Assembly (NCBI RefSeq): GCF_016100455.1
Contig: NZ_JACFSK010000001.1
Coordinates: forward strand, 1-64,000
Direction of reading: 5' to 3'
Origin: Bartonella sp. M0283
Lineage (GTDB): Bacteria > Pseudomonadota > Alphaproteobacteria > Rhizobiales > Rhizobiaceae
Length of the DNA: 64,000 nt
Under the pieces are notes generated by a model, which saw nothing but the letters and a program-made list of their open reading frames with translations, searched no databases and was not told where the DNA came from. The position numbers and the translations under genes were made by a program. Below, piece by piece: positions 10,166-17,422 of the stretch (position 1 is the stretch's first letter; each line of letters opens with the position of its first letter).

Positions 10166-10678
10166 GTGTCTATACCGCAAAACAAAGACGAATTGCTGAA
10201 TGCTATTGAAAAAAATTTTTCCAAGCTTGCTGAAGATTTGCGTAAAGTACCAGCAGATGTTTCGGGTTTGCCGCTCATGGAGGGGCATTCAAAAGGCGAG
10301 CTTATGGGTGTTTCAAATCTCGTTGCCTATCTTTTGGGGTGGAATAGGCTTGTCCTGAAATGGCTGGAAAGGGATGAAAAAGGCGAACCCGTCGATTTTC
10401 CTGAAACCGGTTTCAAGTGGAATGAACTTGGTGAACTCGCCAAAAAATTTTATTCCGATTATAAAACTGTTCTTTTTGTTGATCTTGTTGATCGGCTTTG
10501 TCAGGCAAAAGACCAAATTATTGTCGAAATTTCCAAACGGAATAACAAAGAGCTTTACGAAAAAGAATGGTACGAAAAATGGACAATGGGACGGATGATC
10601 CAATTGAATACCTCTTCACCCTATTCCAATGTACGGAACCGACTGCGGAAATGGTTGAAAAATCTCGACGCTGAATAA
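10166..10678 (+). CDS. ClbS/DfsB family four-helix bundle protein (copy 1)
   Basis: A 170-residue protein of the ClbS/DfsB (DUF1706, DinB-like) family. The founding member ClbS protects E. coli from colibactin, but most family members have no assigned substrate. Visible family features: an N-terminal PQNKDELLNAI helix, GHSKGELMGVSNLVAYLLGWN, KWNELGELAKKFY, and the end TSSPYSNVRNRLRKWLK. The start chosen is GTG at 10166, which aligns with the ATG of copy 2; CGAGGG lies just upstream. By my count about 14 of 170 residues differ from copy 2, mostly near the start and in the YEKEWYEKW region. It faces cydX convergently across a shared terminator. Confidence 0.88.
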   Translation: MSIPQNKDELLNAIEKNFSKLAEDLRKVPADVSGLPLMEGHSKGELMGVSNLVAYLLGWNRLVLKWLERDEKGEPVDFPETGFKWNELGELAKKFYSDYKTVLFVDLVDRLCQAKDQIIVEISKRNNKELYEKEWYEKWTMGRMIQLNTSSPYSNVRNRLRKWLKNLDAE

Positions 10679-10779
10679 AGATGATTTCAGAGTGCGTAAA
10701 TTGGATGGCGAATAGACCGGTAGTCGTGCTTTTTTAAAATGACAATTGCCGAAGAAAACTCTGTGAGAAAAATAAAAAT

Positions 10780-10807
10780 GCCGCGGAGAGCGTAGGCTTT
10801 CCGCGGC
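10780..10807. terminator. Bidirectional hairpin terminator (repeat copy 1)
   Basis: GCCGCGGA and TCCGCGGC form a perfect 8-bp stem around a 12-base loop. On the minus strand the stem is followed by ATTTTTATTTTT, a good intrinsic terminator for cydX. On the plus strand it is followed by ATGATTTTTTG, which can serve the ClbS-like gene. Confidence 0.8.
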
Positions 10808-10830
10808 AATGATTTTTTGTTCTTTACAGG

Positions 10831-10956
10831 CTATTCGGATTTATTTTCGCCTTTATTTTGTTTGGCGCTGTCGTCCGTCAATTCATACCACATCGCATTC
10901 AATATTGCGAAAGCGGCGGCAAGCGGAAGGCCGAGAGCCCAAGAAAAATACCACAT
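10831..10956 (-). CDS. cydX: CydX small subunit of cytochrome bd oxidase (duplicate copy)
   Basis: A 41-residue single-helix protein beginning MWYFSWALGLPLA and continuing with a hydrophobic segment to AMWYE, the hallmark of CydX, then a charged tail. The protein is identical to copy 2; only synonymous changes were seen. The ATG at 10956 has GAAAGGAAA about seven bases upstream. Here it is no longer preceded by a complete cydB, only by a 3' fragment, so its expression depends on whatever promoter lies right of 11027. It may be a silent leftover of the duplication. Confidence 0.85.
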   Translation of the reverse strand: MWYFSWALGLPLAAAFAILNAMWYELTDDSAKQNKGENKSE

Positions 10957-10980
10957 GGAATTTCCTTTCAAGAGTAGCAA

Positions 10981-11027
10981 TCAATAGGATTGCTTGTTTC
11001 CTTCGATTGTTTTGACGCTGACTTTTC
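10981..11027 (-). pseudogene. cydB 3' end remnant
   Basis: The last ~15 codons of cydB (ending KTIEGNKQSY) with its stop are preserved at the right edge of repeat copy 1. Upstream of 11027 on the minus strand there is no cydB sequence. This fixes the breakpoint of the duplication inside cydB. Confidence 0.85.
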
Positions 11028-11751
11028 TCCGGTTTATTTCATTTATAGAAATAATTTCATCTTCCCATAGTGGTTGCAGCTTTATCTCTGCTCTATCTGG
11101 CAAAAACTTATGGAGACGGAAATTGGCTATTTGTTTCTTGTGAGATGTTTAAAAGACATCTTCATATATTTCAAAAATTTGGCCATCATTGCGCATGTAA
11201 ATCTCTTTGAAAGTTGTCTTTCTAAGTTGTTTTTTAACGGCTAACAAGCTCCATCAGGCATATTCCATTTTTGAGAATAACATGTCTACCGACGCTCTGG
11301 CGTTATATCTGTAACTTGTTGAGATTATTTATTATCTCTTGGCTGAAAGCGGATTAACGCGCGAATTTTTTTCGTGAGTATAAAATATAAAACAGATCAT
11401 TCCGTGGTGCTCTGTTTCCATCTCAAAAATCTTGTGAACCATGTTCAAACACAAAGCGTACGTTAAATGCAGTGCCTTCATAATAGTTAACGGACGGCGT
11501 ATTTTCTATTTTTATCTTAAACTTCAGTGTCCTTTCATAAAAAAGGTTTCATTCTTGTGGGTTAGTTCAAATAATAAACTCCATATTCACTAAACGAACA
11601 TTTTTACTTGACATGTTTACAAACTTGTTGTGATTTAAATTCGAACGTCACGTTCATATATTGATCATTTCGAGGAGCTTGTGATCAATCGCGTTGAGGA
11701 GGTTTGGAGTGATCCCTCATCGTGTGGAGTTCAAAAAGTGGAGGAATTATC
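11028..11751. other. Non-coding stretch upstream of the MFS gene
   Basis: About 720 bases without a credible gene on either strand. The right end holds a promoter/operator region (listed separately). The rest, directly beyond the repeat breakpoint, is AT-rich and shows no recognisable remnant. Confidence 0.5.
11608..11655 (+). promoter_or_regulatory. Sigma-70-like promoter with palindromic operator for the MFS gene
   Basis: TTGACA at 11608-11613 is followed after 17 bases by TGATTT at 11631-11636. The perfect inverted repeat GAACGT-C-ACGTTC at 11643-11655 lies where transcription would start. GAAC/GTTC half-sites also occur as a palindrome in front of the LLM monooxygenase (17290-17304). A shared regulator, most simply the IclR protein encoded next door, is an inference. 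Confidence 0.45.
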
Positions 11752-13140
11752 ATGACAACTGCTCATGTTGAGGAGGCTTTGCGTCCACCTGTGGACGGAG
11801 CTGCAATCAAACGTAGTAAATTTATTAAAAAGCTTACATTCTTGATCTCTGGCGGAATGTTTATTGATGGCTTTATCCTTGGTTGCATTGGCATTGTGAT
11901 GCCTGCGATCACTCATGATTTAGGCCTGTCTTTGACATGGCAGGGTCTCATTGGCGCATCGGCATTGATCGGCATTCTGATTGGCAGTCCATTAGGTGGC
12001 TATCTCGCGGATCGTATTGGTAGAAAACCTATGTTTGCAGTCGATCTTGCAATATTTCTGGTTGGTTCTTTTCTACAGTTTTTTGTAACAGATGCATGGC
12101 AACTTTTTGCCGTTCGCCTCTTTATGGGGATTGCTATTGGTGCTGATTATTCTATTGGCTGGCCATTATTGGCCGAATTTGCCCCCGCGCGTATGCGTGG
12201 CAAATTATTATGTATTCAGGAAGTGGGGTGGTATGCTGGTTATTTGATTTCCTATACTCTTGGTTGGCTTCTTACAATCTCTGAAACAGCCAATTGGAAT
12301 GTTATTTTAGGTCTAAGCACAATACCGACATTTATTGTTTTCATCATGCGTTTGGGGTCTCCTGAATCGCCTCGTTGGCTGATGAGCAAAGGACGCAAGA
12401 AAGAAGCTTTGACCATTGCCGAAGAATTTATGGAAAAAGAGGAACAGGACGACTTGCATAAGCAAGAATTTAGCGGGAAGCATGGTTTTCGTGAACTTTT
12501 TATACCTCAAAATATCCGTGTAACTATATTCGTTTCTGTATTTTGGGTTTGCAATGTCACGCCATATTTTGCCATCGGAACATTCGTTCCGGTTGTCTTG
12601 GAACAACTCGGTATGAAAGATGGTTTGACTGGCGGGCTTGTTCTTAATTTTGTTGCATTTTTGGGCACGATTGTTGCGGCGTTTCTTATCGAGAGAGTCG
12701 GGCGCAGAAAACTCGCCATTCCACCCTTTTATATTTCAACGGTAGCCGTTCTCGTTCTGGCCCTGTTTGCTTCAGCTTCGGTGACTTTGATTGTTGTTTG
12801 CGTTCTCGTTTTTTCACTAACCAATGCCATTTCAACAACATTGACCGGAGTTTATCCTGGTGAAATTTTTCCAACAGAAATCTGCGGTGTCGGCGTTGGT
12901 TTTTCTGCGGCCATGTCACGTGTGGGGGCTGCCATCGGTACCTTCTTCATGCCAATGGCTGTTGTTTATATCGGCATTTCCTGGACGATGATCATTGCCG
13001 CTGGCATCTGCCTTATTGGCGGCGTTGTATCACAGCTATTGGCACCTGAAACAACGGGTAAACAGCTTAGCGAAACCGTCGGCTCATCCAGTGCCGCACC
13101 GATCATTGAAGCGAAAACTATAGAATATAGTGGAACATAA
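11752..13140 (+). CDS. MFS transporter (metabolite:H+ symporter type)
   Basis: A 462-residue 12-helix major facilitator. Visible signatures are GGYLADRIGRKPMF in loop 2-3, RLFMGIAIGADYSIGWPLLAEFAP in helices 4-5, PESPRWLMSKGRKKEA before the central loop, and ERVGRRKLAIPP in loop 8-9. Together they place it in the sugar-porter/aromatic-acid (SP/AAHS) group. ATG 11752 is preceded by GGAGGA at the right distance; an upstream GTG at 11722 is less likely. It is probably the importer for the compound degraded by the neighbouring monooxygenase genes; the substrate cannot be read from the sequence. It ends in a strong terminator. Confidence 0.88.
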   Translation: MTTAHVEEALRPPVDGAAIKRSKFIKKLTFLISGGMFIDGFILGCIGIVMPAITHDLGLSLTWQGLIGASALIGILIGSPLGGYLADRIGRKPMFAVDLAIFLVGSFLQFFVTDAWQLFAVRLFMGIAIGADYSIGWPLLAEFAPARMRGKLLCIQEVGWYAGYLISYTLGWLLTISETANWNVILGLSTIPTFIVFIMRLGSPESPRWLMSKGRKKEALTIAEEFMEKEEQDDLHKQEFSGKHGFRELFIPQNIRVTIFVSVFWVCNVTPYFAIGTFVPVVLEQLGMKDGLTGGLVLNFVAFLGTIVAAFLIERVGRRKLAIPPFYISTVAVLVLALFASASVTLIVVCVLVFSLTNAISTTLTGVYPGEIFPTEICGVGVGFSAAMSRVGAAIGTFFMPMAVVYIGISWTMIIAAGICLIGGVVSQLLAPETTGKQLSETVGSSSAAPIIEAKTIEYSGT

Positions 13141-13143
13141 ATC

Positions 13144-13180
13144 ATTTGCGTCCTATTCCCGATTTGAATAGGGCGCAAAT
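13144..13180 (+). terminator. Intrinsic terminator after the MFS gene
   Basis: ATTTGCGTCCTATTC pairs with GAATAGGGCGCAAAT over 15 base pairs (one G-U), loop of seven, followed by ATTCTTTC. It lies four bases after the MFS stop codon. It also argues that the IclR gene starts well downstream, not at the TTG at 13146. Confidence 0.8.
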
Positions 13181-13304
13181 ATTCTTTCAATATTTATCTA
13201 TAGAATTTTTTACATTTCTATCGACATTTTACCTCTTAGAAGCTTTATGGTATGCCTCGACAAATGTCTGCGTTCCAAAAAGTTACATAGAGGATCAATC
13301 TGCC

Positions 13305-14096
13305 GTGTCCGACCATACTGTGATAGTCAATGATGATGCCGAAACACCTGATCTCATCAATAAGTCAGTCATCAAGGCAACAGTCATTCTTGAAGAGCTC
13401 GGCCGTCATGTTGAAGGCGTGACACCAACGGAATTGGCGCAATATGTCAAAATGTCCCGTCCGACAGTTTTCCGGCTTCTTCTAAGCCTTGAACAAAACG
13501 GTTTCGTTGAACGCAGCGACAATAAATATAAGCTGGGATGGAAAATTGCGCGCCTCGGTAGACTTGCCAATCCATATAAGGGCATGATTGCAATTATCCA
13601 ACCCATTTTAAAAACATTGGCTGAAAACCTGAATGAAATGGTCGGTTATGCGGTAGCGAAGGGCGGGGCGGATTTTGACTTGATTAGCGAGGCGCATGGT
13701 TCGCGCTTGATCACTCTTATTCGGGGCTATGTCGGCAGAGACTTTCCGCTTTATGCGAGTGCGACAGGGAAGTTCGTTCTATCCGAAATGCGTGATGAGG
13801 ATGTTGTGGCGCTCTTACCCAAAAAACTTTCCAAAGTTGCCAGTAAAACAATTACAGACAGACAAAAGCTTATCGATGAGCTCCATCTCATCCGTAGCCA
13901 AGGCTATGCTGTTGTTGATGATGAATTGGAAGAAAGTCTTTTTGCAATGGGTGTTGGTGTCTATGATAAGACAGGACAATTCATTGGCGTTTTATCAGTT
14001 ACCGGTCCGAGCCCACGTATGAAACAACGTGATATTAATGACATTTTAACACCTCTGCATCAAACCGCGAAGCTTATTGCAGAGGCGTTGGCGTAA
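13305..14096 (+). CDS. IclR family transcriptional regulator
   Basis: A 263-residue regulator with an N-terminal winged helix-turn-helix at about 20-85 (KATVILEELG, TPTELAQYVKMSRPTVFRLL, YKLGWKIARLG) and the C-terminal IclR ligand-binding domain (LAENLNEMVGYAV, LYASATGKFVLSEM, GYAVVDDELEESLFAMGVGVYD, AKLIAEAL). I use GTG 13305 with AGAGG upstream. The frame stays open to 13146, but that stretch covers a terminator and is not IclR-like. It ends nine bases from the convergent hydratase gene. The likely role is control of the surrounding degradation genes, by location. Confidence 0.88.
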   Translation: MSDHTVIVNDDAETPDLINKSVIKATVILEELGRHVEGVTPTELAQYVKMSRPTVFRLLLSLEQNGFVERSDNKYKLGWKIARLGRLANPYKGMIAIIQPILKTLAENLNEMVGYAVAKGGADFDLISEAHGSRLITLIRGYVGRDFPLYASATGKFVLSEMRDEDVVALLPKKLSKVASKTITDRQKLIDELHLIRSQGYAVVDDELEESLFAMGVGVYDKTGQFIGVLSVTGPSPRMKQRDINDILTPLHQTAKLIAEALA

Positions 14097-14105
14097 TAGT
14101 CTTTG

Positions 14106-14897
14106 TTATTTGCGGGCAGGTTCGTACCGGAACGAGATTTCACCCCATCCCTTAAAGCGGCCTGTGACTTTTTTCTTCGGGTTTAAAGCAACCGCAGCAA
14201 GACAGCTGCCGGGAAGTATGACATCGCCTTTTTTGAATGTGATGCCATATTCTGCAACACGATGACAAAGCCACATAATAGCGGCAACAGGATTGCCATA
14301 AACTGCGGCAGTATTACCCTGTTCAACCAAATCATCATCAAAGTAAATTTCGCCCTTGGTGTCTGCTAGATTGAGCTGGTCAAGTGTACGCGGTTGCGCA
14401 CTTAATATAATAGCTCCGACTGAACCGCCATCTGCAAGCGTTTCAAAAATATCGATTTTCCAATCCTTGATGCGAGAATCGATAATTTCAATCGCTGGCA
14501 AGACATAATCGGTTGCCGAAATAACATCTGCAACAGTGACATATTTTCCACCCAAGTCCTTTTTTAAAACAAAAGCGGGTTCCAGTTCTGCATAAGGTTG
14601 AATGAACTGGTCAGCATAGAGCGGAAGGTTTTCCGGTTTGAAATAGCTATGCAATAACGGGCCGAAATCGGGTTGACCAACGCCAAATTTATTTTGCATG
14701 GCCTTGGCAATATTACCCAACTTGAAACCAACCACCTTATCTCCGGCAAGGACCCGCCTACGCACGATTTCATGTTGTATCAACATGGCATCATGGATAG
14801 TTGGGGCATCATTCGTCTCAACCAGCCGCTCCAATGGTGTGAATGTATCACGAGCGTGAATGATACGTTCTGAAATGTTTTCAATATCAATATTCAT
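14106..14897 (-). CDS. 2-keto-4-pentenoate hydratase family enzyme (FAH fold)
   Basis: A 263-residue member of the MhpD/XylJ/XylI/HpaH group of metal-dependent hydratases and decarboxylases acting on 2-oxo-enoic acids from ring cleavage. Visible motifs: GDKVVGFKLG, the metal-binding ELEPAFVLKKDL segment, LPAIEIIDSRIKDWK, and the C-terminal KKGDVILPGSC. The length is normal. Its ATG overlaps the stop of the flavin reductase fusion gene by one base (TAATG), so the two are translationally coupled. The exact substrate is unknown; a dehydratase giving 2-oxoglutarate semialdehyde is possible given the aldehyde dehydrogenase nearby. Confidence 0.85.
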   Translation of the reverse strand: MNIDIENISERIIHARDTFTPLERLVETNDAPTIHDAMLIQHEIVRRRVLAGDKVVGFKLGNIAKAMQNKFGVGQPDFGPLLHSYFKPENLPLYADQFIQPYAELEPAFVLKKDLGGKYVTVADVISATDYVLPAIEIIDSRIKDWKIDIFETLADGGSVGAIILSAQPRTLDQLNLADTKGEIYFDDDLVEQGNTAAVYGNPVAAIMWLCHRVAEYGITFKKGDVILPGSCLAAVALNPKKKVTGRFKGWGEISFRYEPARK

Positions 14898-15862
14898 TAT
14901 GCGCTCATCCTTTTTTGGTCACCCAAATGCCAAATCTCCATGGAAGCCAAAAGCTCGCGCGGATCCCAGACAACCCATTCCTCGATGATCTGGCCATCGC
15001 GATGGCGCATGAAAGAGGCTCCATGCACCGTCACCTCACGCTGGGTTGCAGGTACATCCATAAATGTTCCTGTGTGTTTGGCCTGCGTGCGCCAATGCAA
15101 GGCCACAAAATCACCTTCATCAATGGCGTGAAGAATATCGACGTTGAATTCTCCAAAAGCCGAATGCGAATCTTCAATCTGTTTCAACATCTCCGGAAGG
15201 CTAACTGTGTCTCCGCTTTTGGAATGGCGTACATAGTTTTTTGATACCAATTCCTCGAAAGCTTTTGTTTCACCTTTACCCCATGCACGCATCCATGCGT
15301 CCGAAATGCGTGACAACATTTCCTGCCTTTTTGAATTGGATGTTTTGGTTTGCGGCTCAAGCGGTGTACAGGCTCCAAGTTTGCCTTCACTAAAAACGAG
15401 TGCGTGTTTAAAGCCCGTCTCAATTCGGGCAATAGAACCGACAATCACAAAATGATCGCCGGCCACCACTTCCGAACGCACGTGGCAATCAACCCATGCT
15501 GTAGCATTCGGTATTCTCGGTGTTCCAATCGCGCTTAGGCGATAGTCAATATTTTTGAATTTATCATCGCCCTTTTTGCCCAAGGCACTGCAAACATCAT
15601 TTTGGTCACTTGCCAAAATATTGGCAGTGAATTTTCCCTGCGCGCGCAATGCCGGCCATGTGCTCGACCCCTTGCCAACCGAGAAAGTCACCAATGGCGG
15701 ATCAAGCGAAAGCGATTGGAAGGTGCCGACAATCAGGCCGGACGGCTTATTATCGGCAGTCATTCCGGTAATGGCAACAACGCCTGTTGGAAGAAGACTG
15801 AACAATTTGCGCTGGTCATCAGCAGTAAAAGCGGATGTAGCTTTATCTGTCATGGCGGTCAT
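14897..15862 (-). CDS. Flavin reductase fused to a SnoaL-like domain
   Basis: A 321-residue two-domain protein. Residues about 15-165 are a flavin reductase of the HpaC/NtaB type (LPTGVVAITGMT, PPLVTFSVGKGSSTWPAL, GDHFVIVGSI) that would supply reduced FMN to the adjacent LLM monooxygenase. Residues about 185-315 form a SnoaL/NTF2-like cone domain (SDAWMRAWGKGETKAFEELV, FVALHWRTQAKHTG, GASFMRHRDGQIIEEWVVWD). ATG 15862 has GGGAGAA upstream. The gene starts 12 bases after the monooxygenase and overlaps the hydratase gene. This domain pairing is uncommon in my experience. The SnoaL part might act on the unstable product of oxygenation. Confidence 0.88.
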   Translation of the reverse strand: MTAMTDKATSAFTADDQRKLFSLLPTGVVAITGMTADNKPSGLIVGTFQSLSLDPPLVTFSVGKGSSTWPALRAQGKFTANILASDQNDVCSALGKKGDDKFKNIDYRLSAIGTPRIPNATAWVDCHVRSEVVAGDHFVIVGSIARIETGFKHALVFSEGKLGACTPLEPQTKTSNSKRQEMLSRISDAWMRAWGKGETKAFEELVSKNYVRHSKSGDTVSLPEMLKQIEDSHSAFGEFNVDILHAIDEGDFVALHWRTQAKHTGTFMDVPATQREVTVHGASFMRHRDGQIIEEWVVWDPRELLASMEIWHLGDQKRMSA

Positions 15863-15874
15863 CTTTGTTCTCCC

Positions 15875-17269
15875 TTACGCAACATTGCTTTGTGCTTCGG
15901 CAAACTGTCTGCGATATTTCGCACCAGGATGATCTTCAGCGAGACGCTTTTGGCCACCACCAAAAACATTCTCACGCAAAGTGTTGCCTTCATAATGAGT
16001 GCGCATAAGACCGCGACGCTGCAATTCAGGCACTACATAATCGGCGAAATTCTTGATATCCTGATATTTAATAGCATGCCCGAGATTAAATCCGTCAATG
16101 CCGGTGTCTTCCACCCAGGACAGCAATTCATCGGCGACTTTTTGTGGTCCACCGACAATAACCGGCGCAGTACCACCAATGCCGACATATTCGGCAATAT
16201 CGCGCGGCGTCCATTCTTTGGTTGGATCCATTTTAGAAAATATATCAACCATTGTCTGACCGGCATTGGTCTTGACATGACGCAGCGGCACATCCGGATC
16301 AAATGTCGACATATCCAAACCGGACCAACCGCTATAGCGGGCCATTGCACCTTCATAATTGACAAGTTTGCGATAGTCTTCATATCGGGCTTGTGCTTCT
16401 TCATCTGTCGCACCGGTGACAACCGTCATCATCTGGACAACGGCAATATGATCGGGATTGCGTCCGGCCTTTGCAGTTTGTTCGCGCAAATTATCCACCT
16501 GCTTTTTCAAACCCAGTTTGGATGTTGCATTCATGAAAACGGCTTCTGCTGTTGCCGCTGCCAAAGCGACACCACGGCTTGAGCCGCCAGCTTGGAAAAT
16601 TACCGGTGTGCGTTGTGGAGAAGGTTCACATAAACCGATGCCCGGAACAGAAAAATGCTCGCCCTTATGGTGTATTTCGTGAACCAATGCAGGATCGGCA
16701 TATATCCCGCGTGCTTTATCAGCGGGCGCTGCATTTTCTTCCCATGATGCTTCCCAAAGTTTAAGTGCCACATCAATAAATTCTTCAGCAAGTGCATAAC
16801 GGTCATCATGGGCACGTTGCTTACCGGTTCCAAGGTTACGAGCAGCACTATCGGAATAGGATGTCACGACATTCCATCCGATGCGGCCATTCGTCAGGTG
16901 ATCGAGCGTGGAAAATTTACGTGCCAAAGAATAAGGATGGTCATAAGACGTCGTTGACGTTACGCCAAAGCCCAGATTTTTGGTCACAGACGCCATAGCC
17001 GGAATAATATAGGCAGGGTCATTTGTCGGAATTTGTGCGCCATCGCGTAAAGCCGCATCAACACTCCCTTTATACACATCGTGGTAGCCGACATTATCGG
17101 CAAAGAAAATACCGTCGAAGCAAGCATTCTCCAACAGTTTTGCATATTCGACCCAAAAATCAACAGACTTGTATTCACTGCCCCTGTCTTCAGGATGGCA
17201 CCATAAACCGGCAGATAAATGTGCAGGCCCCGAAAAGTCAAAAGCAAATAGTTTCATCGGTTTTGTCAT
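15875..17269 (-). CDS. LLM-class FMN-dependent monooxygenase (NtaA/SnaA/DszA type)
   Basis: A 464-residue TIM-barrel flavin monooxygenase of the NtaA/SnaA/DszA/SoxA family, which uses reduced FMN from a partner reductase. Typical stretches: the opening LFAFDFSGPAHLSAGLW, FDGIFFADNVGYHDVY, EPYxxARxxSTLDHLTNGRIGWN-like segment (HPYSLARKFSTLDHLT), SYSDSAARN, and TPVIFQAGGSSRGVALAA. ATG 17269 has GGGAGG upstream. It heads the minus-strand operon monooxygenase / reductase-SnoaL / hydratase. Family members attack nitrilotriacetate, sulfones and related compounds; the substrate here is unknown. Confidence 0.9.
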   Translation of the reverse strand: MTKPMKLFAFDFSGPAHLSAGLWCHPEDRGSEYKSVDFWVEYAKLLENACFDGIFFADNVGYHDVYKGSVDAALRDGAQIPTNDPAYIIPAMASVTKNLGFGVTSTTSYDHPYSLARKFSTLDHLTNGRIGWNVVTSYSDSAARNLGTGKQRAHDDRYALAEEFIDVALKLWEASWEENAAPADKARGIYADPALVHEIHHKGEHFSVPGIGLCEPSPQRTPVIFQAGGSSRGVALAAATAEAVFMNATSKLGLKKQVDNLREQTAKAGRNPDHIAVVQMMTVVTGATDEEAQARYEDYRKLVNYEGAMARYSGWSGLDMSTFDPDVPLRHVKTNAGQTMVDIFSKMDPTKEWTPRDIAEYVGIGGTAPVIVGGPQKVADELLSWVEDTGIDGFNLGHAIKYQDIKNFADYVVPELQRRGLMRTHYEGNTLRENVFGGGQKRLAEDHPGAKYRRQFAEAQSNVA

Positions 17270-17422
17270 GATTTCCTCCCAGAAATAAAGTTCAAATCTT
17301 GAACGTTATGGTTGACAATTGAACGAAACTTAAAATAAGCTTCTTATTACGTCAAGTGGCTAGTTTAAAATGTACGAATTTTTGTAGTGCTGTTGTCAGG
17401 GAGAATAAGGGAGGATGATTTC
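17270..17422. promoter_or_regulatory. Divergent promoter/operator between the monooxygenase and the aldehyde dehydrogenase
   Basis: The palindrome GTTCAA-ATC-TTGAAC lies at 17290-17304, 21 bases before the monooxygenase start, with further GAAC half-sites at 17300-17326. On the plus strand TTGACA at 17312-17317 could be a -35 box for the aldehyde dehydrogenase. On the minus strand TTGACG followed after 17 bases by TAAGTT could serve the monooxygenase. The half-site matches the palindrome at the MFS promoter, suggesting one regulator for both units. Confidence 0.45.

Larger units (their letters stand above)
10156..11027. repeat. Direct repeat, left copy (clbS-like / cydX / cydB end)
   Basis: This ~872 bp segment recurs in the same orientation at 21518-22388. 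It spans CGAGGG just before the ClbS-like gene, the gene itself, a hairpin terminator, cydX on the minus strand, and the last 15 or so codons of cydB. Identity stops abruptly at ACTTTTC (11027), after which the left copy goes into unrelated sequence while the right copy continues into the complete cydB. The left copy is therefore the derived one. The cydX half is nearly identical between copies. The ClbS-like half is more diverged, and the copies differ by one base just before the start codon. Confidence 0.93.

Noticed and set aside
13146..13304. N-terminal extension of the IclR gene to TTG 13146
   Set aside because: The extra 53 codons cover the MFS terminator and have no IclR-like sequence; GTG 13305 fits the family length.
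15602..16582. 326-codon plus-strand frame
   Set aside because: It lies antisense to the flavin reductase and LLM monooxygenase genes, which have clear domains; the translation is Cys/His-rich noise.
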